DNA of 36,367 nt from Chloroflexota bacterium. GTDB lineage: Bacteria; Chloroflexota; Dehalococcoidia; JACPPY01. Of the stretch, positions 8,344-15,140 are shown piece after piece. Position numbers and translations under genes: made by a program. Every line of letters begins with the position of its first letter. The first letter of the stretch is position 1. The DNA is taken from assembly GCA_016190755.1 (NCBI GenBank), contig JACPPY010000010.1, forward strand, positions 1 through 36,367, written 5' to 3'. The notes below the pieces were generated by a model. It saw nothing but the letters and a program-made list of their open reading frames with translations, had not been told where the DNA came from and did no database searches.

Positions 8344-9267
8344 CTAGACCGAGCGGAGGATACCTTCGAAGGACCGCTTGATGGCCTGAAGGTTGATGAA
8401 TGTCTCCGACTGCGTTATGCCGTCTACGGCCGCGAGGTCTTTCTGCAGGAAGGTCGTCAGGTCCGTAGATGACTTGAAGAAGCACCACGCCACCACGTCG
8501 TAGCGCCCGGCGGTCATCGCCAAGTACTGCACGTTTTGCTTCCTCCCGAGTTGGGCCATTACATCGTTTATTTTAGAAAGCTGGACGCGAAGGCCCATAT
8601 GGGCGATGGTCTGGAATCCCATATTCTCGGGGTTCGGCACGGCTGAGAAAGAGACTATGCCCTCGTTGACCAGGCGTCCCACCCTCTGTCGTACGGTCGG
8701 CACGCTGATGCCTAACTTCTCAGCGAGGCCGGCAAAAGGAAGCCTGATATCATCCAGCAGAGCCAGTATCAATCTCTTGTCGAGATTATCGAGCCCGCGG
8801 CTTACGGGAGAACTCTTCTTCGCTGGCATAGAGATGTCCTTGCTCACCTTCAGGTTGATCATCGTCTCGGTCCACTCAAGGCCGTCAATAGATGCCATAT
8901 CCTGCGAGACGAAGTCGGCAAGCTGCGCCGGAGATTCGAAAATAGCCGACATCAACATATCGTAGCGCCCCGACGTCAGGGTCAGATAAACGACGGGGGC
9001 TTTCGCCTTGAGCTGTTCTGCCACATACTGTAGCTTCGGAAGTTGTGTATGTATACCGATCAATGCCACAGTGTGGTAGTTCAGCTTGCCCGTATCGGGT
9101 ATCATCTCCAGGTCGATGATATGCTCGTTAATTAACCGGCGTACTCTCCTCTTGGTCGTGACAGGGTTCACGCCGATCTTCTTGGAGAGTATCGTGTAAG
9201 GTTGTCGGGCATCTTTTACTAGTTCCGAGATTAGCTTCCGATCGACAGGGTCAATATTGTTGGTCAT
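8344..9267 (-). CDS. Tandem-duplicated Lrp/AsnC-family transcriptional regulator
   Basis: A 307-residue protein with two complete Lrp units. Unit 1 has a winged helix over about residues 1-55 (DPVDRKLISEL, TTKRRVRRLI) and a RAM-type sensor domain to about 145. After a short PAKKSSPVSRG linker, unit 2 repeats this with LDNLDKRLILAL and VPTVRQRVGRLV, then a second RAM domain to the end. Ordinary Lrp proteins have one unit of about 150 residues and dimerise, so this is a covalent dimer. ATG 9267 was chosen because AGAAGGAGG stands directly upstream, shortening the ORF-track start by 22 codons. RAM domains usually sense amino acids; the ligand and targets are unknown. Confidence 0.9.
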   Translation of the reverse strand: MTNNIDPVDRKLISELVKDARQPYTILSKKIGVNPVTTKRRVRRLINEHIIDLEMIPDTGKLNYHTVALIGIHTQLPKLQYVAEQLKAKAPVVYLTLTSGRYDMLMSAIFESPAQLADFVSQDMASIDGLEWTETMINLKVSKDISMPAKKSSPVSRGLDNLDKRLILALLDDIRLPFAGLAEKLGISVPTVRQRVGRLVNEGIVSFSAVPNPENMGFQTIAHMGLRVQLSKINDVMAQLGRKQNVQYLAMTAGRYDVVAWCFFKSSTDLTTFLQKDLAAVDGITQSETFINLQAIKRSFEGILRSV

Positions 9268-9318
9268 GTAGCCTCCTTCTATGCTCGATTCGGGAAATAT
9301 GATTTCATCGTCTTGCTG

Positions 9319-9336
9319 ATAGTATTTTATCACTAT
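9319..9336. promoter_or_regulatory. Small inverted repeat upstream of the Lrp gene
   Basis: The arms atagt and actat flank the AT-rich spacer attttatc about 50 bp upstream of the Lrp start. Lrp-type regulators often bind AT-rich imperfect palindromes upstream of their own gene, so this could be an autoregulatory site. The arms are only 5 bp. Confidence 0.25.
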
Positions 9337-9524
9337 TCATAAAAAAAGTAACCTGTCTCCGGCGGGACTTTGACGTTTTTTTATGTCCTCACTCTACGTC
9401 GCCTTCGAGGGAACGGCATACATTCGGATGAAACTCGGAAAGTAGCACGGAAATGTCACCTTGTGACGTATGTGCAAAAATAGCGTTGCTGTGAAGGAGG
9501 AAGCCGGCCCTGCTTTGGGAAAGA

Positions 9525-9559
9525 CTCAGGAATGCCTGAGAAAAGCAGCATGCTATAAT
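9525..9559 (+). promoter_or_regulatory. Promoter with overlapping inverted repeat for bacterioferritin
   Basis: An extended -10 box TGCTATAAT (9551-9559) lies about 90 bp upstream of the bacterioferritin start. No good -35 is seen. Instead the inverted repeat ctcagg-aatg-cctgag (9525-9540) occupies that position and could be a binding site for an iron or oxidative-stress regulator. It does not match a Fur or PerR box that I recognise. Confidence 0.45.
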
Positions 9560-9645
9560 GCTTTTGAGACGTGATTTAGGCTTCGGTAGCCTCTCCATCC
9601 ATAACGGTATAGGTCAAACTCCTACTAAATCGGAGGTGCAAAGAG

Positions 9646-10092
9646 ATGGCAGATAAGATAGCTCCAGCAACGAAGGCGTCCAAGGCCCTGCTCGATATGT
9701 TGAATGACGGTATTTCCAGGGAATTGCAGGTCTCCATCCAGTACATGTGGCAGCATGTGCAGTGGAGCGGTGTCAAGGGTTTTGCCGTCCATAGCGAGCT
9801 GAAGTCCATCGCCATTGTGGAAATGAAACACGCCGAAGCCATTGCCGAGAGGCTCTTTTATCTGGGTGGGATACCCAGCACCAAGCCCACGCCGATATTC
9901 GTGGGTGACACACTGAAAGAAATGATCCAGCAAGATGTCAAGGACGAGGAAGGCGGCATACGTCTGTACAAGCAGATAATCGAAACAGCACGAAAAGAAG
10001 GTGATGAGACGACGAACCGCCTGTTCCGTGAAATACTGCAGCAGGAAGAAGAGCACCACGACACGTTCACCACGCTGCTGGAGGACCTTTAG
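9646..10092 (+). CDS. bfr: Bacterioferritin-type ferritin-like protein
   Basis: A 148-residue four-helix protein that should store iron and oxidise Fe2+. The diiron ligands can be placed at E26, E59, H62, E102, E135 and H138, with the same spacing as E. coli bacterioferritin (18, 51, 54, 94, 127, 130). M60, next to E59, matches the heme-ligand methionine of bacterioferritins (motif VEMKHAEAIAERL). It is about 10 residues shorter than typical Bfr. A good GGAGGTG ribosome site precedes the ATG. It stands alone on the plus strand between the Lrp gene and the convergent cytochrome operon. Together with the rubredoxin pair it suggests oxygen protection in an anaerobe or microaerophile. Confidence 0.88.
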   Translation: MADKIAPATKASKALLDMLNDGISRELQVSIQYMWQHVQWSGVKGFAVHSELKSIAIVEMKHAEAIAERLFYLGGIPSTKPTPIFVGDTLKEMIQQDVKDEEGGIRLYKQIIETARKEGDETTNRLFREILQQEEEHHDTFTTLLEDL

Positions 10093-10193
10093 CCTCATTC
10101 CACAAAACCACAAGGCACCCTGAGTTTTCATGGATCGCTCCAGAAGCTCGGAGGTGCACCTACTCGTAGAGACGGCTGCTCGAAGGCTGCAGC

Positions 10194-11291
10194 TTACCGC
10201 CAGAGTGAACGCAGGTAAACGATCAAATCCGCCAGGTCGGCATCTGACAACCTGCCCGCATCGTAGGCGCCCATAGAGCCTATACCTGATCGCATAACGG
10301 CACCAATACTGGAATCGGTAGCATATTTCTGGGCCAGGCTGGGGCTGTTCAAGGCGGGAGCGAAAGTACTCCCCTTGCCGCCCTTGCCGTGACAGGCAGC
10401 ACATCCTGAGCTAGAGTAAACAGCCTCACCGTGTGTTGCATCTCCCTTCGGTTGGGCTGCCGTTGTAGTGGTGGTAGTAGTTGGGGTTGTCGTGGGGGCT
10501 GGCGTGGAGCCGGACAGCGATCGCATGTATGCAACCACGTCCGCGAGGTTTTTCTCCGGCAACCTGCCGGCATCGTAAGGGCTCATGGCTCCCTTGCCCG
10601 AGCGCAGGAGGTTGCTCATGGCCGCATCTGTGGGAAACTTCTGCGACAGGTCCGGAGAGTTTAAAGCCGGAGCGAAAGAGGTTCCTTTGCCATCCTTGCC
10701 ATGGCATGCGGCACAACCCGCGCTTGAATAAACAGAAGCGCCGCGCACCGGGTCTCCGCTCTGCGGTTTTCCGGTGGGTGTGGTTGTTGTAGGAGGAGGC
10801 GTGACTGTTGCCGTGGGCGCAGGTGTAGTAGGCTGAGGCTTCGGCGTTACCGGAGGTTGCTGGGCCAGGAGCCATGCTGTAATAGCGTTTACGTCTTCGT
10901 CAGGCATATAATCTTTCGGATAGGACGGCATGCCACCAGGGCCAGCGCGTACCATCATGCGCACCTGTTCTACATTGGAAATGCGCATAGGTGCGAACCT
11001 GGTTCCTTTTCCGTCCAGCCCGTGACAACTGGCACAGCCATACACGACAAAACCAGCCCTGCCACGGTCTATAGTGCCCAAGTCGCGCACGTGTCCTTGC
11101 CAACCAACCGTGTTTTCCGAGCCAACATACGACGGCTCAGACCTCTGGCCGCCCGACACAAAGGGCGATGTGGAGCCTAGGCTGGCGAAGACTGACGTAT
11201 CCCAAGGGCGCAGGACGATGCCCACTACCAGTGACAAGGCGATGACCAGCACCACAAGAAAAGCGATGGCAGGTACCACGGGCCTAGACAT
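10194..11291 (-). CDS. Membrane-anchored triheme cytochrome c
   Basis: A 365-residue protein with an N-terminal anchor helix (about residues 8-28) and three monoheme cytochrome c domains. The heme sites are CASCH (86-90), CAACH (193-197) and CAACH (297-301), with likely distal methionines in GGMPSYP, GAMSPYD and GSMGAYD. The domains are separated by Thr/Pro-rich linkers. Domains 2 and 3 are very similar and probably duplicated recently. ATG 11291 was chosen because the longer ORF-track start overlaps the previous gene by 146 bp and would put 46 polar residues before the membrane anchor. It is the last gene of the redox operon and should take electrons from the ferredoxin-NrfD pair outside the membrane. 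Confidence 0.92.
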   Translation of the reverse strand: MSRPVVPAIAFLVVLVIALSLVVGIVLRPWDTSVFASLGSTSPFVSGGQRSEPSYVGSENTVGWQGHVRDLGTIDRGRAGFVVYGCASCHGLDGKGTRFAPMRISNVEQVRMMVRAGPGGMPSYPKDYMPDEDVNAITAWLLAQQPPVTPKPQPTTPAPTATVTPPPTTTTPTGKPQSGDPVRGASVYSSAGCAACHGKDGKGTSFAPALNSPDLSQKFPTDAAMSNLLRSGKGAMSPYDAGRLPEKNLADVVAYMRSLSGSTPAPTTTPTTTTTTTAAQPKGDATHGEAVYSSSGCAACHGKGGKGSTFAPALNSPSLAQKYATDSSIGAVMRSGIGSMGAYDAGRLSDADLADLIVYLRSLWR

Positions 11292-11877
11292 GGCGGTTCT
11301 CCAATCTGGAAGTCCTCTTCTGCGCGGCGCTGTGTTGTCCGTCGCGGAATATTTGGCGCAGTTGGGCCATGGCCCACAGGAAGACGAACCAGATGCCGCC
11401 CATGACAACCGCCAGGAACCATGGGCCAAGCCCGGGTACGCTCACCCCGATCTGCTCAGAGTCGTATTGCTGAGGGCCTTCCAGTATCTTGACCACTGAA
11501 GAAGCACTCTTGACGGCGGGTTTTACATCTCCGGAAAGGCTGGCCGAAATGCTCAGGTCGCCGCTGGAGTGGGGCACATAGGTCATGGCAGCAACACCCT
11601 GTTTATCGGTCGTAGCGCGTCCGAGTTCGACGGAGTCCTCGGTATTCATGAAAGACGTTGAGACTTTGAAAACGACCACCACGCCGGGCATCGGTTCGCC
11701 GGTCGCACTGGAAACAAGGGCTTTCAGCGACAGCCGGTCGCCGACCGAGCCGCTTGACGGCGCTGTCAGGTCCAGCTTCGCAGGTGCCGGGCTATCGGCA
11801 AAAACAGCGGAGACCGGCCATGCTGCCAGCAGCGCAAGACAGAGGAGCAGGAGCATTCTGTATATTGTGCCCTTCAT
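11284..11877 (-). CDS. Secreted Ig-like domain protein with C-terminal membrane anchor
   Basis: A 197-residue protein with a signal peptide (MLLLLCLALLAAWPVSAVFA), a beta-rich Ig-like domain over about residues 33-130 (LDLTAPSSGSVGDRLSL, GVVVVFKVS, GVAAMTYVPHSSGD), and a C-terminal helix (WFLAVVMGGIWFVFLWAM) followed by a basic cytoplasmic tail. No heme or cluster motif is present. Its start overlaps the end of nrfD (ATGA) and its end overlaps the cytochrome start by 8 bp, so it is firmly part of this operon. It may act as a scaffold on the outer face of the complex. I know no characterised homolog. Confidence 0.75.
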   Translation of the reverse strand: MKGTIYRMLLLLCLALLAAWPVSAVFADSPAPAKLDLTAPSSGSVGDRLSLKALVSSATGEPMPGVVVVFKVSTSFMNTEDSVELGRATTDKQGVAAMTYVPHSSGDLSISASLSGDVKPAVKSASSVVKILEGPQQYDSEQIGVSVPGLGPWFLAVVMGGIWFVFLWAMAQLRQIFRDGQHSAAQKRTSRLENRHV

Positions 11878-13295
11878 TTCCTTCCTCCATCAACGGGAGG
11901 TGTGGGCTTTTCAGGGAAGGGTGAGCCGAGCTTGACCCTCAGGCCAGGTTGTCTGGTCTGTTCCAACTCCTCCACAGGCTCTTCGACAGGTTTGGGTTTC
12001 CGATGTTCCAGCATCTCCCAGACCGCGACCGCCGGGACGATCTTAACTATAAGGGTGATCAACAAGATAAAACCTGCAATGCCGGCCGCCATGAGCGACC
12101 ATTCGACCCACGTAGGCGAGTAGATAGCTGGATGGTAGGGCTGCAATGGCAGGCTCAGGCCTCCAACCACGATAAGGTACCTCTCGATCCACATGCCGAT
12201 GTTCGCCAAAAGCGCCGCCAGGACTATGAAGCCAATGCTGCGACGAGTGGCCGGAATCGCGACGAGCAGCGCCGGCAACACCATGCCTGACAAAGCATAT
12301 GTCCAGTAGTAGGGAGCCAGAGGTCCGACGAACATGCGCTCAAGGTAGAGATGCATGTCTCCTTTCAACTTGAAGCCTTCGGTGACATACTCGGAAACGT
12401 TGAAGAACATTACTATGAGAGAGAACGCGGCAAGCATGTACCCCAGGTTCTTAAAGTGCTGCAGCTTGAAGTACTCCTCTAGGTGGAATGCCTTCCGGAG
12501 CACCGCCATGAGAATGATCAGCACGCCGACCCCGGAGTACAACGCTCCGCCCACAAAGTAGGCCGCGTACATAGTGGAGTCCCAAGGCTCGCGCAGCGTC
12601 ATGGCGAATATCCAGGAGGTCACGGTGTGCATGGATACCGCTACAGGTATGATAACGATCATGAAAATGCCCAACGTGCGCGCCAGGCGGTGGTGCTGGC
12701 TGTGTGTGCCACGCCATTCCACGGCAAAGGCTTTGAACAGCCACTTCAATGGGTGGCTCTTCAACCTCTTGCTATCCCGGCAAAGCGCCAGGTCGGGTAT
12801 GAGCGCCAGGTAAAGGTAGATGGCGCTTCCTATCAAGTACGTCGTCAGGCCAAACACGTCCCAGGTCAAGGGCGATTGCCACCGCCCGAAGATGAACAGA
12901 TTGGACAACCGGGTCGGCTGGCCCATGTCCAGCAAGATGAAGACCGGGGCTATCACCAGCGCCGCTACGGTGACGAACTCAGCCATGCGGGTTATCGGCA
13001 GGCGCCACTCCGCGTGGGCGATGCGCAATATGGCCGAGATAAGCGTTCCGGCCATGCTGATGCCGATGAAGAACACGAACATGGTAACGTACAGTCCCCA
13101 GGAGATGCGGTCACGCATTCCGGTGACCACAAGCCCTTCGCGGAACTGCGTCTGGTAGGCATAGACCCCGAGGCCGATGAATACCAGAAGCACTGCAACC
13201 AGCAAGGCATACTTCGCGCTGATGTGGGACAGCGGGCTGAAGGCGCGCTCTTCCAGCCGGTCCTCGAAATCAACTACCGGCTTGACCGCTTCCAT
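11874..13295 (-). CDS. nrfD: NrfD/PsrC-family quinone-interacting membrane subunit
   Basis: A 473-residue polytopic protein with about ten hydrophobic helices, fitting the NrfD family of membrane subunits that exchange electrons with the quinone pool. Recognisable stretches are SWGLYVTMFVFFIGISMAG, the helix-turn LLDMGQPTRLSNLFIFGRW, SPLTWDVFGLTTYLI and HTVTSWIFAMTLREPW. A soluble tail of about 50 residues rich in Pro and Glu follows the last helix. The gene overlaps the upstream ferredoxin gene by 22 bp and the next gene by 4 bp. In complex-iron-sulfur-molybdoenzyme systems this subunit pairs with a four-cluster ferredoxin and a catalytic subunit. Here the catalytic subunit is missing and a cytochrome is present instead. 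Confidence 0.9.
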   Translation of the reverse strand: MEAVKPVVDFEDRLEERAFSPLSHISAKYALLVAVLLVFIGLGVYAYQTQFREGLVVTGMRDRISWGLYVTMFVFFIGISMAGTLISAILRIAHAEWRLPITRMAEFVTVAALVIAPVFILLDMGQPTRLSNLFIFGRWQSPLTWDVFGLTTYLIGSAIYLYLALIPDLALCRDSKRLKSHPLKWLFKAFAVEWRGTHSQHHRLARTLGIFMIVIIPVAVSMHTVTSWIFAMTLREPWDSTMYAAYFVGGALYSGVGVLIILMAVLRKAFHLEEYFKLQHFKNLGYMLAAFSLIVMFFNVSEYVTEGFKLKGDMHLYLERMFVGPLAPYYWTYALSGMVLPALLVAIPATRRSIGFIVLAALLANIGMWIERYLIVVGGLSLPLQPYHPAIYSPTWVEWSLMAAGIAGFILLITLIVKIVPAVAVWEMLEHRKPKPVEEPVEELEQTRQPGLRVKLGSPFPEKPTPPVDGGRK

Positions 13296-14197
13296 GTCTT
13301 AGCTCCTTCAGTTGTTTTGTCCCAGGGCCATTCCACAGGCTTGAGCCCCTTAGTGAACGGCGAACGGCCTACATCCTGGCCTTGGCCGGGGATGTAATAT
13401 ACACGGGGTTTTGTGCCCAGATCTTCCTTCGAGCGGAACGCCCCATTGTTGGAGAGAAAACTCGACAGCATAACCACGTTTCTGCCATTCGTCGCCAGGT
13501 CTTCTTCCAGGTCGCCAAAGTAAATGGCGTTGTTAGGGCACGCCTGTGCACAGTAAGGAAGGCGGCCGGAGGAAGTCATATCGGTACAGAAGTCGCACTT
13601 CATCACGGTGCCCTTTGGGGCGCCGATCTGGTGTACTGGACTATAGTCCACGAGAGCCGCTTCCGGCGGGAGTGGTGGGTCGCCCCAGAGGAAGAACCGT
13701 CGCTCGTAAGGGCACGCCGCCATGCAGAGACGGCATCCGATGCACCTCCGCTGGTCTATCAACACTATGCCTTCGGGAGTAGACCACGTCGCAGCCACGG
13801 GGCAGACATTCACGCAAGGGGGGTTCTGGCACTGCATGCACGGAGTGGGCATGAATCGCGTGCCTCCGCCTGGCAATTCGTGCTCGTATACTTCTATCCA
13901 CTGCATTGGCTCAGGTAGGAAGCGCCCCCGTATGCAGGCTTCAGCGCATTGCGGGGCGGTGCCTGCTGACTGGCAGCCGTCGCAACGGCGGAGATCGATG
14001 ACGGCGGACCACCGGCGCAATCTTTTCCCCTTGCCGATAGGCGCTGTCGTTGCCTCTGTCCTAGACTCGGCGCGCGCCGTCAGAATGCGTAAACCCTGGC
14101 CGGCAACCGTGAGCCCCAACACCCCTGCCCCTGCAAGCTTCAGAAAGGTGCGCCGGGAGAGCGCTGGCCTGGTTGTGCCATCGTTGTTTTCTGGCAT
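13274..14197 (-). CDS. TAT-exported four-cluster 4Fe-4S ferredoxin subunit
   Basis: A 307-residue iron-sulfur protein of the PsrB/NrfC/DmsB type. A twin-arginine signal (SRRTFLKLAGAGVLGLTVAG, about residues 14-33) should send it folded to the outer face of the membrane. Four cysteine groups follow: CDGC...CAEAC (C72, C75, C84, C88), CMQCQNPPCVNVCP, CIGCRLCMAACP, and CDFC...CAQACP. ATG 14197 was preferred to the GTG at 14230 because GAGG lies upstream and the signal begins soon after. It is first in the minus-strand redox operon and is divergent from the response regulator gene, which may control it. The expected role is electron transfer between NrfD and the cytochrome. Confidence 0.92.
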   Translation of the reverse strand: MPENNDGTTRPALSRRTFLKLAGAGVLGLTVAGQGLRILTARAESRTEATTAPIGKGKRLRRWSAVIDLRRCDGCQSAGTAPQCAEACIRGRFLPEPMQWIEVYEHELPGGGTRFMPTPCMQCQNPPCVNVCPVAATWSTPEGIVLIDQRRCIGCRLCMAACPYERRFFLWGDPPLPPEAALVDYSPVHQIGAPKGTVMKCDFCTDMTSSGRLPYCAQACPNNAIYFGDLEEDLATNGRNVVMLSSFLSNNGAFRSKEDLGTKPRVYYIPGQGQDVGRSPFTKGLKPVEWPWDKTTEGAKTWKRSSR

Positions 14198-14292
14198 GTA
14201 GCCTGAAACCTCTATATTATTGCGTTGCACCCAATCGGTATAGTTTAGCGGTGGGATGGGATAACTTCAACGACCAAGAACGCCGATTTAGT

Positions 14293-14410
14293 GTAAGCTA
14301 GGAGGCTTACTGCATAAATAATTGCGCTACGCAATGCTCATGTATTTAGTGACCTCTGAGTCTACTATGCAGTGACACGAAAATAGTGAGACAACATGAG
14401 ATAATGTCAC
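14293..14410. promoter_or_regulatory. Divergent control region with several inverted repeats
   Basis: Between the ferredoxin operon and the response regulator gene lie three small palindromes: gtaagc-taggag-gcttac (14293-14310), attgcg-cta-cgcaat (14321-14335), and gtgaca (14372-14377) paired with tgtcac (14405-14410). AGTGA also recurs at 14347, 14371 and 14385. This density fits operator sites for the adjacent NarL-type regulator or another factor. No site is matched to a known consensus. Confidence 0.4.
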
Positions 14411-14418
14411 ATGCAAAG

Positions 14419-14424
14419 TATAAT
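14419..14424 (+). promoter_or_regulatory. -10 box implying a leaderless response-regulator transcript
   Basis: A perfect TATAAT ends 6 bp before ATG 14431, so the predicted transcription start falls on or next to that ATG. No Shine-Dalgarno sequence precedes any of the in-frame starts. The -35 position (atgaga) is poor, which would fit an activated promoter. Confidence 0.45.
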
Positions 14425-14430
14425 ATGCGT

Positions 14431-15114
14431 ATGGAAGCTACCAGGGCCGGAGCCGGCCCAATACGAGTCCTTCTGGCCGAAGACCACCGCCTAATGCGCG
14501 AGGGGACGCGACAGTTTCTTGAGCGCCAGGGCGATATTCATGTAGTGGGTGAGGCGGCGGACGGAGAGGAAGCTGTGCGCCTGGCGCGCGCCCTCCGGCC
14601 GGACGTGGCCATCGTGGACATAGCTATGCCCCATATGAGCGGCATTGAGGCTACTAAGGCCATAAAGAAGTACTGTCCAGACATCGCCGTGCTGATACTC
14701 ACCATGTACGATGACGACCAGTATATCGTCACGCTTCTGGAAGCGGGCGCCGCCGGCTATCTGCTTAAGGACATAAGTTCCTCGGAGCTGGTGGATGCCG
14801 TACGAAACGTGTATGCGGGAGAGGCCGTTATACATCCCTCGGTAGCCAAGAAGCTGCTCACGCGTTTGCTACCGCGCACCGCGAGGGAGAAAGTAAAGCT
14901 GGGCAGCGCGCCCAGTGGACGAGAGCTGGAAGTGCTTCAAATGGCCGCCCAGGGTCTGAGCAATAAAGAAATCGGCGAACAGCTGTCGTTGAGTTCGCGG
15001 ACTGTCCAGGCCCACCTGAGCAACATATTCAGCAAGCTTGGTGTAGCTTCTCGCACTGAGGCCATAGTCCGTGGCTTGCAACAGGGATGGTTGCGCTTGC
15101 AGGACTTCTGCTGA
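14431..15114 (+). CDS. NarL/FixJ-family response regulator
   Basis: A 227-residue two-component regulator. The receiver domain shows the acidic pair E17-D18, the phospho-acceptor D63 in VAIVDIAMP, the conserved threonine in LILTMYDDD and the lysine in GYLLKDIS. The C-terminal LuxR/GerE helix-turn-helix is SGRELEVLQMAAQGLSNKEI with TVQAHLSNIFSKLGV. Several in-frame starts exist: GTG 14386, ATG 14404, ATG 14425 and ATG 14431. The last was chosen because a TATAAT box overlaps the others and the receiver fold begins just after it. It is followed by, and may overlap, its histidine kinase gene. The divergent ferredoxin-NrfD-cytochrome operon is the likely target. Confidence 0.9.
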   Translation: MEATRAGAGPIRVLLAEDHRLMREGTRQFLERQGDIHVVGEAADGEEAVRLARALRPDVAIVDIAMPHMSGIEATKAIKKYCPDIAVLILTMYDDDQYIVTLLEAGAAGYLLKDISSSELVDAVRNVYAGEAVIHPSVAKKLLTRLLPRTAREKVKLGSAPSGRELEVLQMAAQGLSNKEIGEQLSLSSRTVQAHLSNIFSKLGVASRTEAIVRGLQQGWLRLQDFC

Positions 15115-15140
15115 GGCGCGGAGAGAGGTGGGTTGAGCAA

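Noticed and set aside
8137-8472. 111-codon plus-strand ORF
   Set aside because: It runs antisense into the Lrp gene, lacks a ribosome site and resembles no known protein.
12483-13397. 304-codon plus-strand ORF
   Set aside because: It is antisense to nrfD. The His/Asp/Arg-rich translation is typical of a shadow of a membrane-protein gene.
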